Assembly (NCBI GenBank): GCA_016758965.1
Contig: JAEPRB010000172.1
Coordinates: 1 to 64,000 of the forward strand
Reading direction: 5' to 3'
DNA from: Circinella minor
Taxonomy: Eukaryota > Mucoromycota > Mucoromycetes > Mucorales > Lichtheimiaceae
DNA length: 64,000 bases
Made by a program: the position numbers and the translations under genes. The stretch's first letter is position 1; each line of letters begins with the position of its first letter. This document shows, piece by piece, positions 1 through 12,585 of this stretch. The notes beneath the pieces were generated by a model. The model worked only from the letters and a program-made list of their open reading frames with translations. It was not told where the DNA came from and did no database searches.

Positions 1-1930
1 CGAACTGAGAGGTAAGTGGTATAAGGTTGGAGAAAACAAAACGACAATTGTACTCAACAAATATGACTGTACTCAACATGGAAGAGAGGAAAGCCGACAC
101 TATAAAAAAGGAAAGCATTGTATTCGATTTATCCGTATCCAATGGGGTTTTGCTAATAACAATATCTGCTTCACGTAAAGAATGAACTATTTTTCCATTC
201 GCTCGAAGAACAAGTTGTTCCATAGATTCTTTTGTGAGTGCATGTACAGAATGTATACAAATATGAATATTGGATGGTAATAATTGTTTGTTACTTGTTC
301 TTGAAAAAGATACACGACTAAAGAATTTAGTTGCTTCATATTTTGTTTCTTCTAAATATTTTTCTGCTTCTCCACTTTTCAATAACCTAGAAAAAGAATA
401 TATATATATATATATATACATAATAAGATAATATTTAATTATACTGTGATTTATGTAAGAAAGTAAAAAAAAAAAAAAAAAACTTACCAATCTGGTGTAA
501 CGAGCCATAATTTTAAAGCCATTCCAGATAAAACACTTTCTGTTCGACGTTTTGATCCCACTAATATAATGTATATCAGTAAACCATAAAAACATATACC
601 TCTCCTGTCACCTATATCGTTTTATTTACCTATGACATGGGTTGTCCGACTATCCACACTATTATTCAAATAATTTTATAATTAGATTCTTGATCATCAA
701 ATTTTTTTTTTTACAATTCATTTCATTTCATAATACTTACAATGTTCCAATTTCGTAAATACCAAGTTTTCGAATAATCTTGGTACAAGTATCTCGTAAT
801 TGTTGAGTCATACCTGTCATGACAATCATTTTTTTTGTTTTAGTTATCATTATTGGTTTTTGTTTTAATGATACAAATTTCATAGGTGTTGGTGTGGATG
901 CTGATAAGGGTGATGATGATGATGATGCAATAGTAGAAATGACATTAGAATTATTATTGTTAAAAATAGTAGTAGTAGTAGTGGGTGTTGTTGTTGAAAT
1001 AGATGAAGTAATAGCCGCTTTATGGATATTATTAGGACCCATGGAACGACGTTTTCTCTTTAAAGGTGGTGTATTGGATGAAGATCCAAGAGATAAACGG
1101 GATGATGAAGGTTTAGGTGAAGAAGAAGCAGATGAAGATGAATCTGCATCTTGTATAAAAAAATCTGCTTTAATTTGTGCCTTGATTTGATTACTCCGTT
1201 CACGCATTTCAGGTGTAAATAATGCTGATTCACGTCTTTTATTATTCGCTGTTGTTGTTGTTGTTGATGTTGAAGGTACTAATGAAAGTCGTCGTCGAAT
1301 ATGTTGTTGTTTATCATTATCTCCATTATTTGTAATACTCATAGTATCATCTACATCATCAAGTAATGATGATTTTTTATCTCCTAATATCTCATTCTCT
1401 TCATCCGTATGACTATCACGACTACTGCTACTACTACTCGTACTTGGAATATCTTCTGCTTTCCATGTTGAACTATCCATTAAAGCACTATGATGTATAT
1501 GATTTCGTTTTTCTGATAATCGTCGTGTTCTTGGTTCGCTTACATTATCAGATCGTTGTCGTTTTCGTTTTGATTCATTATCTAATAATAATTCTCGTTT
1601 TGTTGAGGCATCCATTTCTAAAGCTTTTACTTTTCCTGGTTCCATTGATTTACGTCTTTTTTTCGCTGACATGATAATTCCTTGAGGTCGTTCAATTAAA
1701 AATTCTTTTTCATTTAATCGTTTACCTTCTGTTTTACAACTATAGAAAAACATAATAATAATAATAATAATGAATTATGAATTCAATATTCTTATTAGAT
1801 ATATATTTATATATAAAGAGTTCTTATTTACCGAGTAATCCATAAAAGATTGACAATCACGACTTTTTTTCCAAGTGCTTTTCGTAATGTTGCAGTAGAA
1901 CCATTTTTGTATATAAGATGTGTAATAGAA

Positions 1931-1970
<40 letters not shown>

Positions 1971-2473
1971 TAATCATTTATTTCTAATTATATTATAACA
2001 ATAACAAGAAGAAGAAGCTTACCTGAAAATGTCCTTCGCGTCTAATATATAAAATAGAACAAGGATACATAATATAAATAATTAGTTATTTTTGTGTATT
2101 ATAATATATATATATGTATATATTTATATGACACTATAATACAAACTTACTTTAGCACCCATGGATTGAAGAGATCTTTCAAAGCTTTGAGATACATCAT
2201 CTCCATCTTCAGTTCTAATATTAATAATAATAATAATAATATGAGAGATGAATATAAATAAATGATATACCAAACATTAAAACAAGTTTCTTTTTTTTTT
2301 TTTAAAAAAAAAAAACTATTTACCTAATATCCAAACATGCAATAACCCCTTTAAGAATTTGACTCGGGTCTACTTTTTCAGAAGAAGAAGAAGGTATTAT
2401 GGAAGGTGTTGTATTTGTAGAAGTAGTAAGATCATGATTATTGCCATTGACGCGTTGAGAATCCTTCATTGTT

Positions 2474-2511
<38 letters not shown>

Positions 2512-2691
2512 GTTCTTATTCGTATCGATATTGTTATTGTTATGCGATGAAGAACTGGAATGACGTTTCTTGAAAAAAGAATGTAAAGATAAATGTTGTA
2601 GATCAGGAACGGATCCTGTAGGTTTAATACTCGTTCGAGGTGTAGATTCTTTTCCGAAACGAAGACTTCGTCGTTTACTCGGTAATGTTGG

Positions 2692-2694
<3 letters not shown>
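1..2694 (-). CDS. Microcephalin-like protein with three BRCT domains, 3' end cut by window edge
   Basis: Eight exons on the minus strand join in one frame: 2694-2324, 2214-2151, 2041-2023, 1931-1832, 1739-741, 658-630, 560-488 and 386 to beyond 1. Start is ATG 2694, since the ATT repeat just upstream only adds a Met-Thr-polyIle stretch. BRCT1 starts with ILKGVIACLDIR and continues through SFERSLQSMGAK and SITHLIYK to LWITR, the same order as the first BRCT domain of vertebrate MCPH1. A long Ser/Thr/Asn-rich linker (exon 5) follows, then BRCT2 (MIVMTGMTQQLRDTC, RTTHVIVGSKRRTES, LWLVTPDW) and BRCT3 (NIHICIHSVHAL, ADIVIS). The last about 100 bases may hold another intron. MCPH1-type proteins act in DNA-damage signalling and chromosome condensation; that role here is inference. 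The 19-nt and 29-nt exons were placed by reading frame and family match. Confidence 0.78.
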
Positions 2695-2728
<34 letters not shown>

Positions 2729-3171
2729 GTCAAAGATAAAAAAAAAAAAAAAGGGGAAAGAGTAATATAGTTGTGTGCCGGGGAGGGGAGGGTATTCAGA
2801 TGAGCTTTGAGTAAATAACCCTCAAATTAAAAGAAAAACAAATGAGACTTGTATTAATTAATTGATTAAAAAAGATGCTTTCCTTTTTTTTTTTTTAAGG
2901 GAAACAATAATGTGGAAGTTAACTCGTTCTTTTTCTTGTGCTGGGAATTAAACATGCGACAAAAAAAAAAAAAAAAAAAAAAAAAAGACGCGCTAACATT
3001 CAAGCGAGACTTACGTGTTTTTTTTTTAACTTTTCAACTGTTTGGTTCTTACTCTTGATTATACATAAACCTCTTATTATGTCATTCATGTTGATTTCAT
3101 TCGATTTTAAACTAATAAGACTTCATTTATCAATAATTTATATTACTATTGTAACTTAACAAAGTAAAAAA

Positions 3172-3206
3172 GGGAGGGGTGGTTCAGGGGAGGGGGGGAA
3201 AGGGGG
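3172..3206 (+). other. G-rich block with G-quadruplex pattern
   Basis: Plus strand carries five or more runs of at least three G (GGGAGGGG, then GGGGAGGGGGGGG, then GGGGG) with loops of 1-7 bases, in otherwise AT-rich sequence. This meets the usual sequence rule for an intramolecular G-quadruplex. Whether it folds or matters is unknown. Confidence 0.5.
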
Positions 3207-3593
3207 TGAGTTAACCGGAGACTTAAAAGTATAATATTATAACAGACTTATTAAGATAACTATAAATCCATAAAATTATTGACAACTCTTTCTTGCTATT
3301 AATTTTACTTGGTGTTATTGTACTTTATTAAATTTTTGGTTTACACACACAAGTTAATATTATTACACAAGAAACTGAACTTCCTCTCTCTCTCTCTCTT
3401 TTTACCGTTATCTTATTATAATCATGTGAGCCTACTTTTTTGTTATAGCTGTGTGTTACTTTACAAGTAAGGTGATACAGAAAAATTAAACTAAAAACGG
3501 AAATTAAAGAAGTTTTTTTAATGCAAAAGTTAAAAAAAAAACATAGATAACTTTTTATTTATTTCATTTTTTTTTTTTGATATATATATATAA

Positions 3594-3632
3594 AATACTA
3601 CTAAATACTACTAAATACTACTAAATACTACT
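3594..3632. repeat. Tandem repeat, 10-bp unit, about four copies
   Basis: The unit TACTACTAAA is repeated about four times just downstream of the M28 peptidase stop codon, so it may lie in that gene's 3' UTR. Confidence 0.8.
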
Positions 3633-3660
3633 GAACACATACACAAAAAAAAGAAGGTTT

Positions 3661-6559
3661 TTAATCAAGATCAAAATCATCTTCTTCTTCTACAAAATCA
3701 TCATATTGACCATTTAAAATAGTTAATGCATTTTTCACAACAACAGCTGCATGTTCTTCCATTTCACGAATCTTGGCAGGATTTTTGGATTCCATTGCTT
3801 CAGCAATAGCAGGGAATACTTGCACTTGATAACCATTCCACATGGCAGGTGCATATACCAAATGTTTATACCATGAACGATTAGGTAATCCTTGTGGATC
3901 AATAAAAGCCCGTTCCATTTGTGTTAAATGTTCATTGGATTGACTGACATGTTTACGAAGTTTCTTGTTATGTTTACCCTTATCAATTTTAGATTGATAT
4001 TTACGTAACTTCTTTTCTAATCGAATGGAACGATCTTGTAAGGCGGAAACAGCAGAAGATAAATCAGGTAAGGCAAGACATCCTTGTAAATTACTAATGT
4101 GAGACGCATAACGAGTAATTTCATTGGCATAGTCCAGTGGATGCATAGGTAAAAGCCAATCAGTAGATAAACGCATCACGATTAATCCCCAAATACGCAC
4201 CATAGTACGATGGTATTCAAATGTTGGGTCACCAAAATGTTCCATCCAGTAAATACTATCATAATTACTGTGAGAAACACCATAATCACCTTGGAATCGC
4301 ATGTTGAGACTACTAATACCCACATGGTTTTGGAATGCAACATAATCAGATCCAGCACCTAAAGGTCGAGCCATAGGGTAAGCCAAGTCATCAGGACCAA
4401 GTGAATTGGCAGTTTCTTTTTCATGACGGGCTTTCCAAGCTTCATAAACAGTCTTGCTTGTACGTGGATCAATGACATCATTGGTCACATCATATAAAAG
4501 TTGACTTAATAAAGGAGAGGCTTGAGCATCAAAATTGGGACCCGTGACAGCTGTATCAACATTAATATAGGCTACAGCTTCTTCGGATAACCAATCTTTA
4601 TGATCTTCAACCCATTCAGTACTACCCACTGTACCAAATTCTTCGGCATCAAAAGATGCAATGATAATAGTACGACGTGGACGCCAACCTTGTTCACGCA
4701 TGATACCAAAGACACGGACTAATTCAAGCTATTGTATAAACAAAACAAAAATAAAATAAACAAATGGCATTATTAAATACAAATAATACATAAAAATAAA
4801 TTAGTTTAGAATATCGGGAAGGGGAGGGGGTTTACCATAACAGCAGAACCAGAAGAAGGATCAGCGGCACCATAACCCCAAGCATCACGATGATTACCAA
4901 TAATAATGGCACGATTAGGTTCTTCACTTCCTTTGATACGACCAATAACATTCCAAATAGGAGACACTTTATATTCATTCTTGTTGACCAAATTGACTTG
5001 TGCTTGACTTGGACCACTAAAATAGTTAATTCCTACAAGTCCACCTTGAGCACCTTGTTCAGAACGTAAACCAAAATTTTCAGTAGCTTTCAAAAGAGGT
5101 TTAGCATCAGACCAAGAAATAGGTAATGAAGGAATATGTGGAACAACATCAGAATCTTCAAGTTCTAAACGAGTCGCATTTTCAGTTGCAGCATAACCAG
5201 GTGTCAAAGGATCACCAGGATGAATGGAAAGATAATGAACTGTGCCTCGTTCCACAGAAGAAGCAGAACGCCTAATATGTAAACAAAAAATAAATAAATA
5301 ATGTCGAAAAAAAAACAGTACTTGTTTTTGTTTATTATTACTATTATTTACCATGGACCATTGGGATAAGCTTGACCAGGAATACCACTTTCAGTTTCCT
5401 TGTCAATTGGACCATCATCCGAAGGATCTGAATAAAGAAGTCCACCAATACAACCAAACATTTCAGCTGCTCTGATTTTGAGACCACGAGAGACATGACC
5501 ATTACGCATCAAAGCAATGGTATCAGTAAAGTTTAAACCTTGATTAGATAATGTTTGGAAATCTTCCAAGCGACCATAATTCACATAAACAATAGGACCT
5601 GTCACATTGCCATCAGCAGAATAGGCTAAAATAAAAAATAAAAAATAAAAAAAGATGTGAATAAATATACACAAAAGATTAGTTTATATTGTACACAACT
5701 CATTCTTCTGAATTTTTTTTTAATACAAAAAAAAAAAAAGTGAATCATTAAAGTATAAAAAGGAAAATTCAAAGAAGAAGGAGAAGGGGGAAGGGGATAC
5801 ATTACCATGAAAAGTAGGAACATGATTTTCATCCGTAATATCTTCAGCCACACCTGAGGTTTCTTGAAGTTTAGCTTCATACAATAATTCTTGAGGACCC
5901 TCCACGATAGCCAATCGGCGTTGGATAGGATGATTCAAAAGGGGATAATAAGTTTCAATTTGAGTATCATCTATACCAAATTCAATAAATTTGTCACGGG
6001 TCCATTCAGCTTGTTCTTTATCATTGGGTGATCCTGCCAAATGGGTTACTGAAGCATAATGATGAAAATATTCACGAATATATTCACTTGAAGGAAGTCC
6101 TTTTAATAATAACTTGATATCATTTATAGGTAGCTCTAATTGATTATAAGAAAAACAAAAGAGGATGGAGGATTAAATAATGAGTGGTAAAAAAATAAAA
6201 TAAAAATAAAAAGATCCTCATTTATATTAAGATTTCAACTTACTATTACTTGATAGATTATAGGTCATAAAAAAACGACTAAAAAATAAACCAGTAGATA
6301 CAAGACATGCCAAAAGAACACCAATTTTGAATATTTTAAAAATACCAGAAGAAGAAGAACGACGGATGGGTTGAGGATAATAACTTTTTTCTTGTAATAA
6401 TGATTCTTCATGATCACTTGAACGCACCCATTGAGTGAACCAATGTTTAAATCGTTCTATCATGACAGCATCTTCTTCTTGTTCTGTTTGATGTCTTGTT
6501 TTATCAGAAGAACTATTCACACCATCATATTGAGGTATAGATGAATACCCTTTACGCAT
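3661..6559 (-). CDS. Glutamate carboxypeptidase II/transferrin-receptor-like M28 zinc peptidase, type II membrane protein
   Basis: Five exons: 6559-6244, 6135-5806, 5625-5352, 5271-4836 and 4728-3661, giving 807 aa (PSMA is about 750). Residues about 73-98 are one hydrophobic segment, after a basic, Ser-rich cytoplasmic tail: a type II signal anchor. A PA domain follows (around SADGNVTGPIVYVNYG), then the M28 core. All five metal ligands expected from PSMA are visible: His in GNHRDAWGYG (about 435), Asp in AADPSSG (about 445), Glu-Glu in FDAEEFG (about 481-482), Asp in INVDTAV (about 510) and His in GVSHSNYDS (about 605). The C-terminus matches the TFR-like dimerisation domain, with a charged Lys-rich insert and an acidic tail. 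An active membrane peptidase is therefore likely. Yeast Vps70/Tre1-type proteins are the nearest fungal relatives I know; substrate unknown. Confidence 0.9.
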
Positions 6560-8639
6560 GATTTTTCTTGTTCTTTTGTTTCTTTTAAAGGGGATGTATG
6601 TATTATAATTAATGAATACGTACGTAAAAAAAAAAAAGAAAAAAAAAAGCAATTTGATTGAAAAATTTTGAATAACGTTATTTATTATTTTTATAGCTTT
6701 AATGTGTTTAATTGATTCTTTATCTTTCATAAAACAGATAATTTTATTTATCAGATGACTTAAAAAAGTGTTTGACAATTTTCTCTCTTGTTTGTTGCCA
6801 AAACTATTTTTCTTTTTTGACTCCGGTTTGCAACAAGAAAAATCATAGGACACTTTTATTTTTGTCGGGAACTTGCATATTCAAAAAGAAGATAAAAGAT
6901 GATAGATGTCACTGTAATCAAACTAAACTTGTTTAGACTTCGATATTTGTTACCATGGTTACTCATTTATAATCAACGAGTGATTGTCTTTCACTCAATG
7001 GTAATAGTCTTGATCAAGTAACAATAAAATGATAGTTTTTTTTTTTTTTTTTGGTATACGTATTATAATTAAGTTGTCACCAAGTAGATTTATATACATA
7101 CATTCATGAAGTGCTGTCATTTAAAAAGACAAGTTGATCTTTTTGTCTGTGTTCTTTTTTTTTTTTATCTTCATCATGTTACGCGTTTTTCATAAATATT
7201 TTTTTTTCTTTTACGTAGCTTGAACAGGGTACCTCATACTACTGTTTCATCAAAAACAGTATAATGTTTAAATAGAGTGTATATCGTTATAAACAACGAA
7301 ATGAGGAATGTGTAGTAAAATGTTATGTGTTAAAAAAAAACAATCAACAAAACAAAAATATTAAAACCATGTGAGTTTCGAATATTAAAACCAATTTCAT
7401 AAGCACAAGACACCATGTGAGCTCCAGATTTCATTCATTTACACCTTACACATTTGTTTATTGAATGACGAAAAAAAAAAAAGTCGATCAGTTTCTTACT
7501 TTTCCTTTTTGATTTCTAATATAAGCTAAACCTAAGATGTAAATCTTGAGTGATTATTAATTATCCAGTCTCTCGGTTTATACATCTTACGTACATATAA
7601 TATAAACATTCTTTTTGGTCTTTTCTTCTTGTTACAGAAATATTTTATTTATAGACAGGAGACTTTTATTTTATTTTATTTGTTGTTTCACTGCAGCAAG
7701 TACATAAGTTATTTCACACCTTTTTGGTGATGATTATTAGTACGTAACTCCTTCGCTAATTTGTCCTATCATAATTTAGAGTAGGACTCAACATCTATTA
7801 TTATGCAAATGTTGAATACACAGACCTTTTATTTTTCTAATATATAAAATTATATCTCTCACTATTTTTCTACTGTATTGTATTAATTAATTTGTGCAGG
7901 GACTTTAGAATCGATAACGCATTATTTGTGTTTTTTTTTTATTCTTATCTTTCCTTTGCTCTGGTTCATCATCTCTTATGCTTATAATATTTGCTCTCTC
8001 TCTTTTTTATTTTATATGCAGTTTTATTCAACATGACAATCGATTCTTTTATTCTCTTAAAATATGAAAAAAAAAAAAAAAATTTTCTGGTTCCTGAATT
8101 TTTTTTTTAACTTCCTTGCTCTAGTCTCAAACACATATCCAATAACATTGCATCTTGATAGTGCTCCCATTAATTCTTATCGGTGTGTACATCCAATGAC
8201 CCGAATTTTATTATGAAAACAGAGAAAGAAAAAAGAAAAAAGAAATATTAAACTATTGATCCTTGGGTAATCCATATTTCAAAAAGATATGTTCGATCAA
8301 TCTATTCGAATTTATAGTGAGATCTTCTTTTCACTGGCGCTTGCTAATGTTTCATTTTATTTGTTCATCTGATTCCGAAGCAAATTGATTGAGCTGAATA
8401 AAATATCTTATTAATATCTCTCTATTTTACTCTTTCATTTTTTTTTTCAGGTTATATCATTAAAATTAAAGAATTTTATTTTATTTTCAAATGAACGAGC
8501 CGTTTTCTTTTGTTGTAAAGAGAGGGTGAGGAAAGAAATTCCCCAAGTCGGAGATGTGAGCCACTTGACGAAAGCCTACTTTTTTTTCCTTCCCCTACTT
8601 GGCTTACCTCTTGTTTCCCAATTTATCATTATTTAAAAA
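6560..8639. other. Intergenic between divergent genes, no gene seen
   Basis: About 2 kb separating the start of the M28 peptidase (-) and the UBX protein (+). The sequence is AT-rich with many poly-T runs and stop codons in all frames. A frame extending the peptidase N-terminus to about 6853 exists but reads through low-complexity sequence; I treat it as chance. Near 8585-8620 a pyrimidine-rich block precedes the UBX start. Confidence 0.6.
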
Positions 8640-9802
8640 ATGTCGACCACTCCTACTCCACCCCCACCCCCATTACCAGCAAAAGAAACTCCATCTGAAT
8701 CTATACCTGAATCTACTCATGACTCTACACCTGAATCGACATTGACGACTCAATCAGCTCCTGAACCTGAACCTACATTGGATCGTCAAATTAAAATGCT
8801 TCAACCTCCATCGAATGCACCCTCTAAAGGTAAAAAATAAAATAAAATAAAATAAATACAAAATGGTGAGAGAATAAAAAAGAAAGAATTACTAATCATT
8901 ATTATAATTATATAACTATAGTGGAATTACCAGAGTCTTTTTTTAAATTAACAGCTAATGAAATAAAAAGTCTTTACAAATCTCATGTTGATAGTCGTGA
9001 AAAGTTGGAAAATAGGTATGTAAAACTAAAAAAAAAAAAAAAAAAAAAGGATGTATTCTATCATAATGAAAATAATAAAAACTCATTTATGAAATTAAAA
9101 TAGACCATTAAAAACACAAAAGATTCGTCAAGCTGAAGAATTGGATCGTATGAAGAAATATCCAAGAACAACGATTCGTATTCGATTTCCAGATAGTACT
9201 ATATTACAAGCAGTTTTTAAATCACAAGAAAAAGGTAATTGGAATTTAATTAATATTCTATTCAAATTGATATAATTATTGAATCTATTCTTTCTTCTTT
9301 CTTTAGTGGGTGATGTTTATGATTTTGTAAAATCTACATTAAAAACACCTGAAAGAAAGTTTTTACTTTGTCTTCCTCCTAGATCCAAATTAGTTGAACC
9401 ATTACAAACTTTATATAAAGCAGGTCTTGCTCCTGCTTCTAATTTAACATTTGTATGGATTGATAAGGCTTTACCTGGACAACAAGGTATAAAAGAAGAG
9501 ATAATAAAATAAATATACGTAATGTGGGGAGTGGGGGGGGGAATGATTATATACATATATATATTAATTTATTGCTGCGGGTTTTTTTTTTATTTTTAGA
9601 TGTACCTGTTGTTACACAAGAATATCTTAGCATGATGGAGGCTATGCCAACACCTAATCTTCCATCTCCACCAAGTACAAGTAGTAGTCCTGGACCTAAT
9701 AATTATACCCTTGGTGGTGGAGCATCATCACAACAGTCATCAACAACAAAGAAAACAGGATCTATGCCAAAATGGTTACAAAAAGGAATATTTAAGAAAT
9801 AA
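8640..9802 (+). CDS. UBX-domain protein, ASPSCR1/TUG (Ubx4)-like
   Basis: Five exons: 8640-8829, 8922-9015, 9104-9234, 9307-9486 and 9600-9802, total 265 aa. The N-terminal 60 residues are Pro/Ser/Thr/Glu-rich. The middle ELPESFFKLTANEIKSLYK with a following charged helix, and then the UBX fold (TIRIRFPDSTILQAVFKSQE, VGDVYDFVKSTL, FLLCLPPRSKL, LYKAGLAPASNLTFVW), follow the order of the C-terminal half of vertebrate TUG. UBX domains bind the AAA ATPase p97/Cdc48, so a Cdc48 cofactor role is the likely one (known of the family, not shown here). The N-terminal ubiquitin-like domains of animal TUG are absent from this model. The C-terminus is Ser/Gly-rich and ends in a basic patch (PKWLQKGIFKK). 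Confidence 0.8.
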
Positions 9803-10284
9803 TAATAATAAAAGAGAGGATAAGTTATTTAATATCATACATAATAATAAAAAAAAGGTATCAGTTTATGTGAATAGTATATATGAGTACTGCTGGATGC
9901 TTTATATGTAAAATGGTTGTGGCACTCAATGTCACGCGTGGTTGTCAGGGAGAGGAAAGAAGGAAGATAGGAGTTCATAAAATATTATCCAGCAAATTTA
10001 ACTTTTTTTTTTTTTTCAATTATGCCTCGTTCACATCGGATTGTAAAGGGATTATAAAAGAATGAAAGAATAAGTAATTCATATTTTTTTTTTGTTACGT
10101 ACCCGAATAACTTTTTCTTTCCCTTTACTTCCTTTTACAGTCATATATTCTTTATTACTACTCATTATTTATTTATCTATTACTACCAAATTGTCTCCCC
10201 ACCCCCACCCCTCTCTTTTTTTTTTTTTTTTTTCGTCCTCTTTATATATATATTTATATTTATACTTTTTTTTTTTAAATAATA
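9803..10284. other. Intergenic between UBX gene and Ies2-like gene
   Basis: Tandem arrangement, 482 bp. The only visible features are a C-rich patch at 10194-10212 and poly-T stretches, then ATATATTTATATTTATA just before the next start codon, which could serve as the AT-rich core promoter. No gene seen. Confidence 0.5.
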
Positions 10285-11610
10285 ATGAAACTTTTACATA
10301 AACGTTCTACACGAAAAAAGTTGTCACCTTTACCAGAAGAACAAGATTCTTCTGATCAAGACATGGTATCTTATAGTGATGACATGGTTCAAGATGAAGA
10401 ACAACAGGAATCTTCTTCACTTATTGAAGACGAAGACGAAGACGAAGACGAAGAAGAAGAAATAATAAAACCAGTAACAAAACCAAAAAAGAAAAAGAAA
10501 AGTTCACCACCTACACCTATACCAACAAGAAGAATAATCATCACCAGACGACGTAATAGTAATAATAGTAATAATAATAATACGATCAATAATAATAAAC
10601 GAAAAAAATCTACTGGTAATATATAAGGGGAAGCAAAGAATTTTAGTGAAATCACTTGAATAAAAAACATGTATAATTATACTAAAATAGTAAAATTATT
10701 ATAAATCATAAGTTTCTGTTAGTAGTGACAGTGATAGTCATATTGATGATGATGAGGAGGACGAGGAAGATAATAGTAGTAATAATAAAAATCAAGAAGA
10801 AGAAGAAGAAGAAGAAGAAGAGGACGAAGAAGATTTTAGTCAACCTTCTGAAGTTATCTCAAATCGAGCCATGACAAAACGTCAACGAGCGAAATACAAT
10901 AATAATAAGGATGAACAAGAAGAGGATGATCAATTTCTTGAATTACCTATGGGTATTAAGAATATTTATATAACACTTTTAACTCATTTTTTTACAGAAA
11001 AAAAAATATTATATTAAATAATAATAATTATAGAACGAAATAGGAAAAAAGCGCTTACTGAAGAAGAACAAGCATTAAAACGATCTGAAGTAGCACGTAG
11101 ACGAAAACATCAAAGTGTTCAACGTGCTGAAAAAGATAAAGTATGAATACTATATATATATAAATATAGAAAAGAAAAAAATATTAATTTGTATTTTATT
11201 TAGGCAGATACAATTAATAGATTGTTAAAAAAACAAGCTAGTAAAAGTAAAAGAGTGATCAAGGATGAAATGAATGGTGATAATAATAATATAGCAAATA
11301 AGTTGATTCCAGGTGAAAGTGTACGATATATATCCACAACCAATGGAAGTCAATTATCATTACCTACTAGTTTATTAGATGAACTTGTTCATCATTCCAT
11401 GAAACGGTAAATTATTTTATATATATTTGATTCCACTTATTCACTCACTCACTCATATACTTATTTTAATATATATATATTAATGATAGACCTATTCCAC
11501 GTAAAATTATATGTGAAATCCGTGGTTGTAAAAACAAGAAAAAATATACAGCGAAAACAAGTGGTAAAGCAGTTTGTTCATTAGCACATTATCAAATAGC
11601 AGAACAATGA
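10285..11610 (+). CDS. IES2: INO80 chromatin-remodelling complex subunit, Ies2/INO80B (PAPA-1)-like
   Basis: Five exons: 10285-10615, 10713-10952, 11034-11140, 11204-11406 and 11490-11610, total 333 aa. The first two exons encode a highly charged low-complexity region (Asp/Glu blocks from GAA/GAC repeats, Lys-rich and Asn-rich tracts). The conserved part begins in exon 3 with a basic helix (ALKRSEVARRRKHQSVQRAE) and runs into LLKKQASKSKR and GESVRYIS, matching the PAPA-1-like region of Ies2. The last exon encodes RPIPRKIICEIRGCKNKKKY and then KAVCSLAHY, a Cys/His cluster like the HIT-type zinc finger of INO80B. The family belongs to the nuclear INO80 ATPase complex; that role is inferred from the domain order. 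Its 3' end converges on NDUFB10. Confidence 0.72.
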
Positions 11611-11941
11611 ACATATATATATATATATATAAGAAAGAGATGATGTGTGTATATTGTGCAACTTTTTTTTTAATATATTAATGAAATGTAAATCGAGTCG
11701 TCTTTTTTTTATATATAACACAACTAAAAAAAAAATAATAATAATTGAGAGTTAATATAAATACTTTCTATCAAAAATAATATCTTTTAATACTATATTT
11801 AATAGCATAAATAAACTTTACCACGTCAATACACCCTCATGTACAATATAAAATAAATAAAAAAGATCCAACTTACTCTTCTAAATCAATTTCTTTTTTC
11901 AAAAAAAAAAAAAAAAGAAAACACAGAAAAGATATATATGT
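11611..11941. other. Short convergent intergenic region
   Basis: 331 bp between the 3' ends of the Ies2-like gene (+) and NDUFB10 (-). It contains AT microsatellites and A runs only; the two 3' UTRs probably nearly meet here. Confidence 0.5.
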
Positions 11942-12585
11942 TTATGCACTCTTCTTGCGGAAACCTTCAACTCTGTTTTCCTTAATCGACTTCAAATACA
12001 TATCAGCCAAATGACGGCAAGAGGCATCTATTATATTATAACACATATATTTTGAGTTACCATAGAAATAATATATAATTATACTAATATTATTATAAAA
12101 AAAAAAAAAAGAAACATAATATTTACAGTGGTTGACACCTTCGGTTCTATAACATTCGTCTAACTTTTCCTTAATAAGACGACCTTCCATAGCCTTAACC
12201 CAGTCATCACGAATCTTTTGTGCACGAGCAGCATAGATAGCTAATATATTTAAAGAATGTATGTATCGATTCAGGTTAATATATGAATGAACTTTATTGT
12301 ATCTTTTTTTTTCTCTCTCTCTCTCTTTCTTTACGTCTCATAAGAAAAAAAAAACAGTGGACTCTTACCTTTGCGATCATTAGGATCGACTTGGTCGAGT
12401 GTAGGGACACTATATAGGATAATAATAATAATAATAAACAAAAATTATAAATAAAATGTTTTTCTGTCTTATTATTTTCGTAAATCCAATCGAAGAATTA
12501 TAAATTAAGTTTTTGTTGTTATTCTTGTTGTTTTTTACCGTTCGAATTGTTGATGTTGAGGATATTCCCAATTGGCTTCGGCCAT
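11942..12585 (-). CDS. NDUFB10: NADH dehydrogenase (complex I) accessory subunit NDUFB10/PDSW-like
   Basis: Four exons: 12585-12539, 12409-12369, 12240-12127 and 12027-11942, total 95 aa. The protein begins MAEANWEYPQHQQFERVPTL and has a charged middle. It then has EKLDECYRTEGVNHYASCRH, where two cysteines are spaced C-x11-C as in the C-terminal half of human NDUFB10 (RLKAC...NC). There is no cleavable presequence, as expected for an intermembrane-space protein that uses disulfides. It is shorter than the animal protein (about 170 aa), lacking extensions at both ends. Three introns in under 650 bp, and the 41-nt and 47-nt exons, make this gene easy to miss. Confidence 0.8.

Larger units (their letters stand above)
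2695..3660. other. Intergenic, upstream of the BRCT gene
   Basis: No supported gene. It begins with an ATT trinucleotide run (2695-2729) directly before the BRCT start codon, so this is its 5' leader and promoter side; the other flank is the 3' end of the M28 peptidase. It also holds A/T homopolymers, a CT-repeat near 3384-3399, a G-rich block and a short tandem repeat listed separately. Confidence 0.6.

Noticed and set aside
819..1674. Plus-strand open frames opposite the large BRCT exon
   Set aside because: They are antisense mirrors of the Ser/Asn/Thr-rich linker, and the minus frame has clear BRCT content and splice joins.
2320..2770. Polyisoleucine-containing frames on both strands around 2.7 kb
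   Set aside because: They come from ATT/AAT trinucleotide runs; the real start is taken as ATG 2694, after the run.
6227..6853. A longer N-terminus for the M28 peptidase
   Set aside because: The extension is Lys/Phe-rich low-complexity sequence; the ATG at 6559 gives a normal type II anchor protein.
10389..10670. Minus-strand Leu/Ser-rich frame opposite the Ies2-like gene
   Set aside because: It mirrors GAA/GAC and AAT repeats of the real exon.
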